Positions 8,428 to 16,480 of a DNA stretch of 47,473 bases are shown here, one piece after another. The notes beneath the pieces are model-generated. The model did no database searches and had not been told where the DNA came from. It saw nothing but the letters and a program-made list of their open reading frames with translations. Position numbers and translations under genes: made by a program. This stretch comes from JASLBX01 sp036374175 (lineage in GTDB: Bacteria; Actinomycetota; Actinomycetes; Jiangellales; Jiangellaceae), in contig DASUUH010000057.1 of assembly GCA_036374175.1 (NCBI GenBank), positions 1 through 47,473 of the forward strand, read 5' to 3'. How positions within the stretch are numbered: position 1 is the first letter of the stretch; every line of letters begins with the position of its first letter.

Positions 8428-8778
8428 CTATCGCGTGCTGGATCGCGCCCGAGCCTTGACGATGGTTCTGATGGTGAGCAGCGCGATGGCCGCGACGACC
8501 TGGCTGCCTAGGATGATCCGGTTGACGTCGACAGCGGGCCGCCAGCTCACCTGATCGCCACGGACCAGATAGACGCCGACCGGCCGGGCGACCACGCCGA
8601 ATCCGCTGCCCGCGCCCTTCTCCCGTTCCGGGGGCCGCTCACCTTCGCCGCCACCAGCGCCGCCGACGATCCGGGCTGCGGGAATCACCGTGACACCGTC
8701 GGCTTCGTAGGGCTCGCCGAATACCCGCTTCACCGTGATCGCGTCCCGCGCTTGTGTGATGACACTCTGAACGTCCAT
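8428..8778 (-). CDS. GerW/YtfJ family sporulation-type protein
   Basis: A 116-residue protein matching the GerW (YtfJ, PF09579) pattern: AITVKRVFGEPYEADGVTVIP, then a Gly-rich stretch ARIVGGAGGGEGE, then GFGVVARPVGVYLVRGDQVSWRPAVDVNRI and a C-terminal hydrophobic segment IILGSQVVAAIALLTI. In Bacillus the family is needed for spore germination; actinobacterial copies occur in spore formers and some others, with unproven roles. The C-terminal helix suggests membrane attachment here. CAAGGAGGATGAGGT precedes the ATG. Its presence is the main hint that the host sporulates. Confidence 0.85.
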   Translation of the reverse strand: MDVQSVITQARDAITVKRVFGEPYEADGVTVIPAARIVGGAGGGEGERPPEREKGAGSGFGVVARPVGVYLVRGDQVSWRPAVDVNRIILGSQVVAAIALLTIRTIVKARARSSTR

Positions 8779-8781
8779 ACC

Positions 8782-8916
8782 TCATCCTCCTTGGCAGCCG
8801 TTGTTCTGATCCTGCTCCGGTGCCGGCTGGTTATCGAGCGCGGGGGCGCAAGCATCTGTGGAGGACGATGACGGCGGCGAAGGTGAGCAGCGAGAGCTAC
8901 GGCGGGCCCGGGGCAT
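8782..8916 (-). CDS. Possible small ORF just upstream of the GerW gene
   Basis: A 44-codon frame begins with ATG at 8916 and ends with TGA 3 nt before the GerW start, overlapping that gene's Shine-Dalgarno. The second half (LDNQPAPEQDQNNGCQGG) looks like a hydrophilic protein tail, while the first half is Ser/Arg/Pro-rich and unlike a real protein. In another frame the first half reads as a hydrophobic helix (LSLLTFAAVIVLHRCLRPRA). A small membrane protein with a frameshift is possible, as is chance. Confidence 0.25.
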   Translation of the reverse strand: MPRARRSSRCSPSPPSSSSTDACAPALDNQPAPEQDQNNGCQGG

Positions 8917-8929
8917 GAGACCCCCGTGA

Positions 8930-10306
8930 TCAGCCCGCCTGCCGGCCGCTGGGCCGGACGTTGTGGTTGAGGTGGAAGACGTTGTCCGGGTCCCAGACGT
9001 CCTTGAGAGCGGTGAGCCTGGCGAGCTTGTCCGGTGGGTACGCACGCCGTACGCCGGCTTGCCCCTCGTCGGTGAGCACGTTGACGTAGGCCCCGCGTGC
9101 GAACGGGTCGAGCGAGGCGGCGTACTGCCGAGCCGCTGCGATCCTGGCTTCGTCCTCTCCGGGTTCTGACCAGCGGGCGGCGGCGACGAACTCGAACAGC
9201 GTGTCGCGGTGGCTGAACGCGGTGTCCGCGTCCGGCACGTCGGCGATCGCGCCACCGTACGCCTGGAGACTTGCCGCGGGCAGGTGATCACCTCGGCCGT
9301 CTGCCGTACCGCGGAGGAGGAATGCCTCGATCGCGTCTGCTGGCAACGAGGAGAAGTAGTGGCCCTTCCAGTACCTGCGCAAGGCATGTCCTTCGACACT
9401 GTCGTCCATCCGCTGAAGTTCGACGTACGACCGTTCCGCGACGCGCTCGTCGACCGGTCGGCTGAGGGCGCGCAGCGGCGGCAGTAGCCGCCGGCCTTCT
9501 GCGGGGTCGCCGACCCACACGAATCCAACGCTGGCCAGCGGCCGGCCGTTCAGGTCGCCGACCCACGCGGTGAATGTCGCCTCGCGCGGCGCAGCGGCGC
9601 TGAGCTCACGCCAGCCCTGGAACACCGCGGCCGCGTCGTCCAGATCGAACCAGAGATCTGCGGCGAGCGTCCGGCCGTCAATCGGATGGAGTTGGAACTC
9701 GAACTCGGTGACTACGCCAAAGTTGCCGCCTCCGCCGCGCAACCCCCAGAACAGGTCGGGGTTCTCGGTCGCACTCGCTCGGAGAGTGAGTCCGTCGGCG
9801 GTCACGATCTCGAAGGACACCACGTTGTCGCAGGACAGCCCGTATTGCCGGGCGAGCCAGCCCATCCCGCCGCCGAGCGTGAGCCCGCCGACGCCGGTGT
9901 GCGACACGTTGCCAGCCGTCGTGGCCAAGCCGTGCGGCACGCTTGCCTGGTCCAGAACTCCGAGCAACGCACCGCCCTGTACCCCCGCTCGACGTCGCTG
10001 CGGGTCGACCCGTACCTGGTCCATCGGGGTGAGATCGATCATCACACCGTTCTCCGGTACCGAGAGCCCCAGGACGCTGTGGCCGCCGCATCGCACGCCG
10101 ATCTCGAGGTCGTTGTCCCTGGCGAAGCGGACTGCCGTCGCCACGTCGGCGACGCTCGCACATCTGATGATGACCCGGGGTCGCCGGTCGACCATAGCGT
10201 TCCAGACGGCGCGGGCACTGTCGTACCCCTTGTCGCCTGGGGCGAGTACATGTCCCTCGATCTTGCCCTGCAGCGAATTCGCCAGGGCATTACGCAGGCT
10301 CGTCAT
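8930..10306 (-). CDS. FAD-binding oxidoreductase with BBE domain
   Basis: A 458-residue flavoenzyme of the PCMH/berberine-bridge type. The N-terminal FAD domain has RPRVIIRCASVADVATAVRFAR and the flavin-attachment region VRCGGHSVLGLSVPENGVMIDL, followed by GVGGLTLGGGMGWLARQYGLSCDNV and LFWGLRGGGGNFGVVTEFEF. The BBE tail ends LKDVWDPDNVFHLNHNV. His of GGHS probably carries 8-alpha-linked FAD. Family members oxidise sugars, alkaloids or secondary metabolites; the substrate here is unknown. Its ATG overlaps the stop of the 41-codon ORF upstream (ATGA), so the two are translationally coupled. The divergent MocR gene is the likely regulator. Confidence 0.93.
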   Translation of the reverse strand: MTSLRNALANSLQGKIEGHVLAPGDKGYDSARAVWNAMVDRRPRVIIRCASVADVATAVRFARDNDLEIGVRCGGHSVLGLSVPENGVMIDLTPMDQVRVDPQRRRAGVQGGALLGVLDQASVPHGLATTAGNVSHTGVGGLTLGGGMGWLARQYGLSCDNVVSFEIVTADGLTLRASATENPDLFWGLRGGGGNFGVVTEFEFQLHPIDGRTLAADLWFDLDDAAAVFQGWRELSAAAPREATFTAWVGDLNGRPLASVGFVWVGDPAEGRRLLPPLRALSRPVDERVAERSYVELQRMDDSVEGHALRRYWKGHYFSSLPADAIEAFLLRGTADGRGDHLPAASLQAYGGAIADVPDADTAFSHRDTLFEFVAAARWSEPGEDEARIAAARQYAASLDPFARGAYVNVLTDEGQAGVRRAYPPDKLARLTALKDVWDPDNVFHLNHNVRPSGRQAG

Positions 10307-10428
10307 CGCTGGCTCTCCACGTCTGCTTGCCGAGCCAGGTGTACGGCCCGCAGGACGGCGTGGAGGTCAGGATCTTCGGGAACGCTTCCCGACTGGGTGC
10401 TGGGAATCGTCTGAATTGTGGTGGTCAT
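10303..10428 (-). CDS. Small ORF (41 aa) coupled to the BBE oxidoreductase
   Basis: An ATG at 10428 with GAGGAG 6-11 nt upstream opens a 41-codon frame with G/C-rich third positions. Its sequence is hydrophilic: it starts MTTTIQTIPSTQSGSVPEDP and has a helical tail DLHAVLRAVHLARQADVESQ. It has no Cys, membrane segment or recognisable motif. The stop overlaps the oxidoreductase start by ATGA. The good ribosome site and coupling argue that it is translated. It could be a leader peptide that sets oxidoreductase expression, a small partner or substrate peptide, or the remnant of a longer gene. I recognise no family. Confidence 0.6.
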   Translation of the reverse strand: MTTTIQTIPSTQSGSVPEDPDLHAVLRAVHLARQADVESQR

Positions 10429-10465
10429 TGCCGGCTCCTCGTGGGGCGGATCGCGTAGCATGACC

Positions 10466-10494
10466 CTGGCATTGAATCGGTACTTCAGTAAGGT
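10466..10494 (+). promoter_or_regulatory. Promoter of the MocR gene (leaderless)
   Basis: CTGGCA at 10466-10471 and TAAGGT at 10489-10494 are 17 nt apart. The GTG start at 10503 lies 8 nt after the -10 box and has no Shine-Dalgarno, so a leaderless transcript is likely. The 74-bp divergent region must also hold the promoter of the oxidoreductase operon and any MocR operator; no clear repeat was seen. Confidence 0.45.
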
Positions 10495-10502
10495 CCAGTT
10501 CT

Positions 10503-11924
10503 GTGACCGAATCCAGGACCAGTTCGGGGCGCCAGGGCGAGCTGCTCGTCCAACTACGTCGCGATCTTGCGGTCCCGCTCCATCAGCAGATCGAAAGCGA
10601 GATCCGGCGCGGCATCCGAGATGGCCGGCTTCGAGACGGCACCAGGATGCCGTCGACCCGTGCCCTTGCCGCTGATCTCGGCCTCTCACGCGGCGTCGTC
10701 GTGGAGGCCTACCAACAGCTTGTTGCGGAGGGATACCTGGTCAGCCGGCCAGGCGGGTATACCGAGGTCGCGACGACGGTCGCGGCGCCGCCGCACCCCG
10801 CCTCCGCGTTGCCGGTTGGCGGGCCGACGATCGACTTCCGTTACGGTCGTCCGGACGTGTCGCAGTTCCCGCGGGCGGCCTGGCTGCGTTCGCTGCGGCG
10901 AGTGCTGAACGGCGCGCCCCACGACCGGCTGAACTATCTCGATGGCCACGGTGCGCCTGAGCTGTGCCGAGCGCTGGCCGACTATGTCAACAGGGTGCGG
11001 GGCACGGCGGCCCAGCCGGCGAACGTGATCATCTGCAACGGCTTCGCACAGGGATTCACACTCGTCACCCGAGTTCTGTTGGCGAATGGCCGCCGCAGGC
11101 TCGCGGTTGAGGATCCCTCAGATGACAACGTGCGCAGCATCGCGGTGGCGGCCGGCCTCGACGTGGTCGGCATCCCAGTCGACGAGGAGGGCATCCGCAT
11201 CGACGAGCTCGAGCGCTCCGGCGCCGACGCCGTACTCGTCACCGCCGCTCACCAGTTCCCGACCGGCGCTGTGCTTTCCCCGCGGGCCCGGACCGCGCTC
11301 GTCGACTGGGCGACCCGCCACAACGGGCTCGTGATCGAGGACGACTACGACGCGGAGTATCGGTACGACCGGGCCCCGGTGGGCGCGATACAGGGACTCG
11401 CTCCGGACCACGTCGTCTACGCGGGTTCGGCCAGCAAGACGCTCGCGCCTGGCCTTCGACTTGGCTGGCTGGTGGTACCGCGTGGTCTCGTCGACTACTT
11501 TGCTGCCGCCAAGCTCGCCGCGGACCTCGGATCTGCGGTCCTCGACCAGTTGGCGTTCGCTGACTTCCTCGCTCATGGCGAATTCGACCGGCACCTGCGT
11601 CGAATGCGCGCGATCTACCGTCGCCGCCGTGACACGCTCCTCGGCGCGCTGCACGAGATGTTGCCCGACTTCCGGCCGGTCGGTATCGCTGCCGGCTTGC
11701 ACGTGCTCACCTGGCTACCCGACGACATCGACGAGACGGCGGTCGTAGACGTTGCTGGTCGGCACGGGATCGGCGTCTACGGACTCTCGCCCTACCGCAT
11801 GCACGGCGACGGGGCGGGTGGTCTGTTGTTCGGCTATGCCGGTCTCAGCGAACGCAAGATCGCCGAGGGTATTGCGCTTCTCGCCGATGTCGTCACCTCC
11901 ATCCGCACAGCGGAGGCCGGCTGA
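10503..11924 (+). CDS. MocR-type (GntR/aminotransferase) transcriptional regulator
   Basis: A 473-residue regulator. Residues 18-85 form a GntR winged helix (LAVPLHQQIESEIRRGIRDG, RMPSTRALAADLGLSRGVVV, GYLVSRPGG). The rest is a class I aminotransferase-like domain with the conserved ICNGFAQGF, a pocket Asp in VIEDDYDAEYRYDR and the PLP-binding Lys in AGSASKTLAPGLRLGW. MocR proteins bind PLP or its amino-acid adducts and switch genes for vitamin B6, GABA, taurine and others. It is divergent from the small ORF and BBE oxidoreductase, which it probably controls. The GTG start is supported by the -10 box just upstream. Confidence 0.93.
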   Translation: MTESRTSSGRQGELLVQLRRDLAVPLHQQIESEIRRGIRDGRLRDGTRMPSTRALAADLGLSRGVVVEAYQQLVAEGYLVSRPGGYTEVATTVAAPPHPASALPVGGPTIDFRYGRPDVSQFPRAAWLRSLRRVLNGAPHDRLNYLDGHGAPELCRALADYVNRVRGTAAQPANVIICNGFAQGFTLVTRVLLANGRRRLAVEDPSDDNVRSIAVAAGLDVVGIPVDEEGIRIDELERSGADAVLVTAAHQFPTGAVLSPRARTALVDWATRHNGLVIEDDYDAEYRYDRAPVGAIQGLAPDHVVYAGSASKTLAPGLRLGWLVVPRGLVDYFAAAKLAADLGSAVLDQLAFADFLAHGEFDRHLRRMRAIYRRRRDTLLGALHEMLPDFRPVGIAAGLHVLTWLPDDIDETAVVDVAGRHGIGVYGLSPYRMHGDGAGGLLFGYAGLSERKIAEGIALLADVVTSIRTAEAG

Positions 11925-11941
11925 TGCCGCCCCCACGCCTG

Positions 11942-12607
11942 TTACCGCTGGCCTGGCACGGTGAGCCCGGACTGGACGGCAAAGACGACAAGCTGTGCCC
12001 GATCACGGGCGTGCAGCTTGACCATGGCCCGGCTGACGTGTGTCCGGACCGTCGCAGGACTGACGACCAGCTGTTCGGCGATCTCGTCGTTCGACCGGCC
12101 GGTCGCGACCCAGGCGACGATTTCGCGTTCGCGTTCGGTCAGCCGTCCGATCTCGGGGTGGACGGTGTTCGCGGGCGCTGCGCGTGCGCTGAACTGCTCG
12201 ATCACCCGCCGGGTCACAGTAGGCGAGAGTAGTGAACCGCCGTCCGACACCACCCGGATCGCGTGCAACAACTCGACAGGGTCGGCATCCTTGAGAATGA
12301 ACCCGCTGGCGCCGGCGCGCAGGGCCTCGAAGACGTACTCGTCGATCTCGAACGTGGTGAGGATGATCACTTTGACGGCCGCGAGCGCCGGATCGGCGCT
12401 GATCTCGCGCAGCGCGGCCAGGCCGTCCAGCGCCGGCATGCGGACGTCCATCAGCACGACGTCCGGCCGCAGCCGGCGCACCAGATCCAGCCCGGCTTGC
12501 CCGTCGGCCGCCTCGCCGACCAGTTCGGTGTCGGCTTCGGACTCCAGCAGCGTGCGCAGGCCCATCCGGACGAGCGCCTGATCGTCGACCACCACGACTT
12601 TGATCAC
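11942..12607 (-). CDS. NarL/LuxR-family response regulator
   Basis: A 221-residue regulator: receiver domain MIKVVVVDDQALVRMGLRTL with phospho-acceptor Asp in VVLMDVRMPALDG (about residue 53), Thr in ILTTFEIDEYVFEALRAGAS and Lys in GFILKDADP; then a LuxR HTH LTEREREIVAWVATGRSNDE / VSPATVRTHVSRAMVKL. The GTG at 12607 overlaps the kinase stop as GTGA. It works with the kinase upstream and probably controls the divergent ABC-2 exporter through the palindrome at 13874-13889. It is close in sequence to the regulator at 23560-24252. Confidence 0.95.
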   Translation of the reverse strand: MIKVVVVDDQALVRMGLRTLLESEADTELVGEAADGQAGLDLVRRLRPDVVLMDVRMPALDGLAALREISADPALAAVKVIILTTFEIDEYVFEALRAGASGFILKDADPVELLHAIRVVSDGGSLLSPTVTRRVIEQFSARAAPANTVHPEIGRLTEREREIVAWVATGRSNDEIAEQLVVSPATVRTHVSRAMVKLHARDRAQLVVFAVQSGLTVPGQR

Positions 12608-13791
12608 GCGTCTGATCCTGGCACGTTGCCGTCGGCGGGCAGCCGGGCGTGCACGGCGAACCCGCCATCCGGCTGCGGCCCGGCCTCGAGCGTCCCGCCA
12701 AGAGCCTCGGCGCGAGCCCGCATGCCGGCGATACCGGTGCCGGAGCCGCCGGGCCGGGGAGTGGGGGCGACCGTCCCGTTGTCCACCACGTCGAGCACCA
12801 CGGCGCCGTCCCGGCGCTGGATTGTCACGCTGGCGCGGCTGGCCTGGGCGTGGCGGAGCACGTTGGTCAGCGACTCCTGGACGATCCGGTAGGCGGCCAC
12901 GTCGACGTCCGGCGGCAGGTCACCGTTCCGGAGGGTCGGGTCGATGTCGGTTCGGATGTCCAGGCCACCAGCTCGGATGCGGTCGAGCAGCACGTCGACT
13001 TCGGCGAGCCCGACCACCGGCCGGCGCGGGGAGTCATCGGCTGCCGGCTCGCGCATCTGCTGCAGTTGGGCCCGCAAGCCGTCGAGTGAGCGGCGGCTGG
13101 TGTCGCGGATCGCCTCGAGCGCGTCGCGGACCTTCGCCGGTTCGCGGTCCAGAACATGCAGCGCGACGCCCGCCTGCATGGCGATGACCGCCAGGCCATG
13201 GCCGACCGAGTCGTGCAGCTCCTGGGCCATACGCAGCCGCTCCTCGGACACCGCTCGGCGAGCCATTGCGGCGCGCACGCCGGCCTCGGATTCGCGGCGT
13301 ACGCGGGCTGCGATTCCGATGGCGAGCGGCGCCCCGAATGCGGCGAGGGAGACCAATGCCCACACCGCGATCTGGCGCCACAGGTCGTGCTCGGACTCGC
13401 CGATCGTTCGCACGATGACGACGGCGAACATCAGCAGGTAATAAGCGCCGATCCACCGCACCGCGGCCCGCATCGGCAGCCGCGATCCCAGCGTGTACGC
13501 GATGGCCGGAATCGTGAACAGGATCGGCCCGAACGCGTAGCCCGCGGCGAAATAGGCGAGCAGCGCTGTGCCGCTTGCGATCAACACGGCTATGGGGTAG
13601 CGCCGCCGCAGGAGGAAAGGCAGGCCGGCGAGGATGACGAGCAGGTACGCCCAGCCGTCCGGCGCCCTGCTCCAGTCGAGCTGGTCCTGGCTGGCCGGGT
13701 GCGTCCCGCCGATGCCCGCGACGAGCAGGATGAGCGTGAGGCCGGCGTCCTCGACCGGCCCGCGCAGCCGTCGCAGCCGTCCGGACGTCAC
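12604..13791 (-). CDS. NarL-partner sensor histidine kinase
   Basis: A 395-residue HPK7-type kinase. About five N-terminal helices (LTLILLVAGIGG through LVSLAAFGAPLAIGIAA) are followed by a HisKA_3 domain with the phospho-His in RMAQELHDSVGHGLAVI, then a HATPase domain with N-box RIVQESLTNVLRHA, DNGT and GIAGMRARAEALGG. It senses an unknown membrane or envelope signal and phosphorylates the regulator encoded downstream with GTGA overlap. The GTG at 13791 has GAGG 7 nt upstream. It is divergent from the ABC-2 exporter, the common arrangement for antimicrobial-peptide or drug-resistance modules in actinobacteria. Confidence 0.93.
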   Translation of the reverse strand: MTSGRLRRLRGPVEDAGLTLILLVAGIGGTHPASQDQLDWSRAPDGWAYLLVILAGLPFLLRRRYPIAVLIASGTALLAYFAAGYAFGPILFTIPAIAYTLGSRLPMRAAVRWIGAYYLLMFAVVIVRTIGESEHDLWRQIAVWALVSLAAFGAPLAIGIAARVRRESEAGVRAAMARRAVSEERLRMAQELHDSVGHGLAVIAMQAGVALHVLDREPAKVRDALEAIRDTSRRSLDGLRAQLQQMREPAADDSPRRPVVGLAEVDVLLDRIRAGGLDIRTDIDPTLRNGDLPPDVDVAAYRIVQESLTNVLRHAQASRASVTIQRRDGAVVLDVVDNGTVAPTPRPGGSGTGIAGMRARAEALGGTLEAGPQPDGGFAVHARLPADGNVPGSDA

Positions 13792-13873
13792 GGGTCACCT
13801 CGCATCCGTTGCATCGTCCCGACGATATTGCGGTGGGCGGTGCGATGGCATCGGTTGGCGCGCGTATCGCACG

Positions 13874-13889
13874 TACGCGGATCTGCGTA
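13874..13889. promoter_or_regulatory. Palindromic operator candidate, TACGC-N6-GCGTA
   Basis: TACGC (13874-13878) and GCGTA (13885-13889) are a perfect inverted repeat with a 6-bp spacer, in the divergent region between the kinase and the ABC-2 exporter genes. A related, longer palindrome (TACGCA-N4-TGCGTA) lies in front of the second two-component system at 22197-22224. NarL-family regulators bind inverted repeats of this kind, so this is a plausible binding site of the adjacent regulator. Confidence 0.5.
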
Positions 13890-13948
13890 GCCGTAATGCC
13901 GCTCGTCGGGGGACGCGCATGTAAGGATGCGGCGGCAACGCTGGGCGC

Positions 13949-14866
13949 ATGTCCGAAACAATTGTGGTCACCGACGGATTGACCAAACGGTACGGCGACC
14001 AGCTCGCCGTCAACGACGTGAGCCTCACCGTCCGTCGCGGCGAGGTGTACGGCTTCCTCGGACCGAACGGAGCCGGCAAGACGACCACGCTGCGCATGCT
14101 GCTCGGCCTGGTTCGTCCCACCCGAGGTTCCGCAGCGATTCTCGGCGCGCAGCCCGGCTCGCCGGCGGCGGTGGCGCGGATCGGCGCCCTGATCGAAGGC
14201 CCGGGTTTCTACCCCTACCTGTCCGGGCGCGACAACCTCCGGGTGATGGCTCGCTACCAGGGCGTTTCTGAAACTGCCGTGGACGCCGCGCTTGAACGAG
14301 TGGAGCTCGCCGGCCGGGGTGGTGATGTGTTCCGCTCGTACTCGCTCGGCATGAAGCAGCGGCTCGGCGTGGCCTCGGCCCTGCTGGGCGACCCGGAGCT
14401 ACTGGTGCTCGACGAGCCGACCAACGGGCTCGATCCCGCCGGGATGGCCGACATGCGGCGTCTCATCGTCGAACTGGCCGGCCAGGGTCAGACGGTGCTG
14501 CTGTCCAGCCACCTGCTGGCTGAGGTCCAGGAGATCTGCGATCGGGTGGGCGTCATCGCACGTGGCCGACTGATCACAGAGAGCACCGTGGTGGAACTGC
14601 GCGGCGCGAGCGCCGTTTACGTACGCGCCGAGCCGGTCGATCGGGCCCTTGCGGTCGCGATGCGGGTAGCGGGGGAGGACGCCGTACAGCTGCACGACGG
14701 TGGCGTCCGGTTGGATCTGGCTGCCGGCCGGGTGCCCGAGCTGGCTCGTGGACTGGTGACGGCCGGGGTCGACATTCATGAGATCCGGCCGTCGGAGCGG
14801 TCGCTCGAGGACGTGTTCTTCGAGATGACAGCGGCCTCGCGGCTGGGCAGTGAGGAGGAGCGATGA
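13949..14866 (+). CDS. ABC exporter ATP-binding protein (BcrA/DrrA type)
   Basis: A 305-residue ATPase with Walker A GPNGAGKTTTLRMLLGL, an RLGVASALLGDPELLVLDEPTNGLDPAG block (Walker B and D-loop), signature region SLGMKQRLG and H-loop LLSSHLLAEVQ. The C-terminal 90 residues are the accessory domain common in BcrA/DrrA ATPases, ending RPSERSLEDVFFEMT. These drive export of peptide antibiotics, anthracyclines or lipids with an ABC-2 permease, here the next gene, which overlaps its stop by 4 nt. Divergent to the two-component system that probably induces it. Confidence 0.95.
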   Translation: MSETIVVTDGLTKRYGDQLAVNDVSLTVRRGEVYGFLGPNGAGKTTTLRMLLGLVRPTRGSAAILGAQPGSPAAVARIGALIEGPGFYPYLSGRDNLRVMARYQGVSETAVDAALERVELAGRGGDVFRSYSLGMKQRLGVASALLGDPELLVLDEPTNGLDPAGMADMRRLIVELAGQGQTVLLSSHLLAEVQEICDRVGVIARGRLITESTVVELRGASAVYVRAEPVDRALAVAMRVAGEDAVQLHDGGVRLDLAAGRVPELARGLVTAGVDIHEIRPSERSLEDVFFEMTAASRLGSEEER

Positions 14867-15771
14867 ATATGACGAGAGCGGGAGAGCCGATGTCGAGGAC
14901 GGCCGGGCCGACGGGTGTGCGTGCCGTGGCGGCGAGCACCCGAGCCGAGTTGCTCCGGCTGCGCAAGTGGCCTGCGATGTGGGTGCTGGCGGGCGTGTGG
15001 CTGGCGCTGAACCTAATGTTCGCCTACGTGTTCAACTACATCGCCTACGCGACTGGCTCGGGAAACTTCGGGACCGGCGAGGCGACTGACGGCCTGCTGA
15101 CCGACGTGCTGCCGGACGCCATTCCACGCATCTACACCGGCGGACTGCCGATGTTCGGTGGTGCGATCATGATGATCCTGGGCGCACTCGCCGCCGGTAG
15201 CGGCTTTGGCTGGGGGACCTGGAAGACGGCCTTCACCCAGGGACCTCGCCGACTGACCGCTTTCGGCGGGACGCTGGTGGCGCTGGGCGTAGTTGTCGTG
15301 ACGATCCTCGTTGCGCAACTGGCGCTCAACTTCGGCGCGTCGATTCTGATCGGCACCGTGGAATCACAGCTGCTGGTCTGGCCGGACGTTGGTGAACTGG
15401 CCCAGTCCGTCGGTGGTGGCCTGCTGATCAGTGCCATGTGGGCGGCCGCGGGAGTACTGATCGGTGTGCTCACCCGCAGCCCGGCGATGGCCGTCGGACT
15501 TGGGCTGGTGTGGTCGCTCGTCGTCGAGAACCTGCTGCGCGGCGTGGCGAACCTGATCAGTGAACTGGAGTACGTGACCAACGTGCTGCCCGGCACGGCG
15601 GCAGGTTCGATGGCGGGAGCGCTAGGGGCTACGGCCGAGGGTGACGGCGACGGCGCGCCGGGAGTGCTGACGGTGTTGAGCGGCGCTTCCTCGGCGGCGT
15701 TGTTGGTTGCGTATCTGGTGCTGTTCGGCGTGGTGGCGGCGGTCTCGATGCGTCGATGCGATCTCGCCTGA
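14863..15771 (+). CDS. ABC-2 type transporter permease
   Basis: A 302-residue membrane protein with six predicted helices: MWVLAGVWLALNLMFAYVF, an amphipathic segment around MFGGAIMMILGALAAGSGF, LTAFGGTLVALGVVVVTILV, LLISAMWAAAGVLIGVLT, AVGLGLVWSLVVENLLRG and AALLVAYLVLFGVVAAVSM. The motif GWGTWKTAFTQGPRRLT after helix two is typical of ABC-2 permeases. The ATG at 14863 overlaps the ATPase stop (ATGA); a second in-frame ATG at 14869 is possible. With the ATPase it forms an exporter whose substrate is unknown. Confidence 0.9.
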   Translation: MNMTRAGEPMSRTAGPTGVRAVAASTRAELLRLRKWPAMWVLAGVWLALNLMFAYVFNYIAYATGSGNFGTGEATDGLLTDVLPDAIPRIYTGGLPMFGGAIMMILGALAAGSGFGWGTWKTAFTQGPRRLTAFGGTLVALGVVVVTILVAQLALNFGASILIGTVESQLLVWPDVGELAQSVGGGLLISAMWAAAGVLIGVLTRSPAMAVGLGLVWSLVVENLLRGVANLISELEYVTNVLPGTAAGSMAGALGATAEGDGDGAPGVLTVLSGASSAALLVAYLVLFGVVAAVSMRRCDLA

Positions 15772-15825
15772 TCGCATGTGGTGATTTGTCGGCTCGTTTG
15801 CCATGGGCGGCGGTGGGTTTCGCAC

Positions 15826-15913
15826 CAAGATCACATACGGGCCGGAGAAAGCATCGATTCTGCCCGGCAAATGGGACGAATCGACCACTTACTCCGGCCC
15901 GTATGTGATCTTG
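15826..15913. repeat. 22-bp perfect inverted repeat with nested inner stem
   Basis: Arms at 15826-15847 and 15892-15913 are perfectly complementary over 22 bp (starting CAAGATCACATACGG). The 44-nt interior holds a second perfect 7-bp stem, TCGATTC (15854-15860) with GAATCGA (15878-15884). It lies between two genes on the same strand, so it may end the ABC operon. The absence of a T-tract and the long interior are unusual for a plain terminator; it could be a dispersed palindromic element. Confidence 0.75.
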
Positions 15914-15972
15914 CTCGAAGACTCGCGACCGCCCGGTAGGCTTCGGTGATCGACTTCTCGTGAGGGGGAAGC

Positions 15973-16431
15973 ATGTTCAAGAGTGCGCATGAGCGCGAAG
16001 CCGAGCGCCGTGAGCGGGAAGCGCAGCGGGCTCGCGAGGAGGCGGCTCGAGCGGAGCGGGAAAGGCAGGCACAAGAGGCTCGCGAGCGCGCCGCCTTTCT
16101 GGCGACCCCAGTCGGGGCTGCCACAGCAGCCAAGGAGGAAGGGCAGACCTTCTTCGAGGTCCAGCTCGAAGTCGGCGGCCACGTTGGAAGTGCGGGGTTC
16201 GGCAGCATCGAAGGTCGCAGGACCACGTCAAGCTCTGCTGAAACGCTCGCTGAGATCGAAAAGCTCGGCTGGCGCCTTGAACACGCCAGCTACTTCTTCA
16301 TGATCACGGGCGAGACCAGCACGGCCCGTGTTTTCCTGAGTGGGGAGGCGACTGCCGTGAGTGGGGTCACAGTCGGCGTGTACCTGTTCCGCAACCGCTC
16401 GGCCAACCCGGAACCAACCGTTCGACCGTAG
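15973..16431 (+). CDS. Hypothetical protein with charged helical N-terminus
   Basis: A 152-residue protein. Residues 1-45 are an Arg/Glu/Ala-rich helix (HEREAERREREAQRAREEAA) that probably forms a coiled coil. Residues 50-140 are a compact mixed domain with FFEVQLEVGG, TLAEIEKLGWRLEHASYFFM and GEATAVSGVTVGVYLFRN, the last strand resembling a secreted or membrane-proximal beta hairpin but without a signal peptide. Similar short proteins with this N-terminus occur in actinobacteria without known function. GTGAGGGGGAAGC precedes the ATG. Single gene downstream of the 22-bp palindrome. Confidence 0.7.
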   Translation: MFKSAHEREAERREREAQRAREEAARAERERQAQEARERAAFLATPVGAATAAKEEGQTFFEVQLEVGGHVGSAGFGSIEGRRTTSSSAETLAEIEKLGWRLEHASYFFMITGETSTARVFLSGEATAVSGVTVGVYLFRNRSANPEPTVRP

Positions 16432-16480
16432 CCGGCGGGGACCGTCAACCGCCGACGCCGCGGCGCACACTAATGCCGCG

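Noticed and set aside
10303..10428. 41-aa ORF as a RiPP precursor
   Set aside because: No Cys/Ser/Thr-rich core, no maturation enzyme other than the flavoprotein, and no recognisable leader motif.
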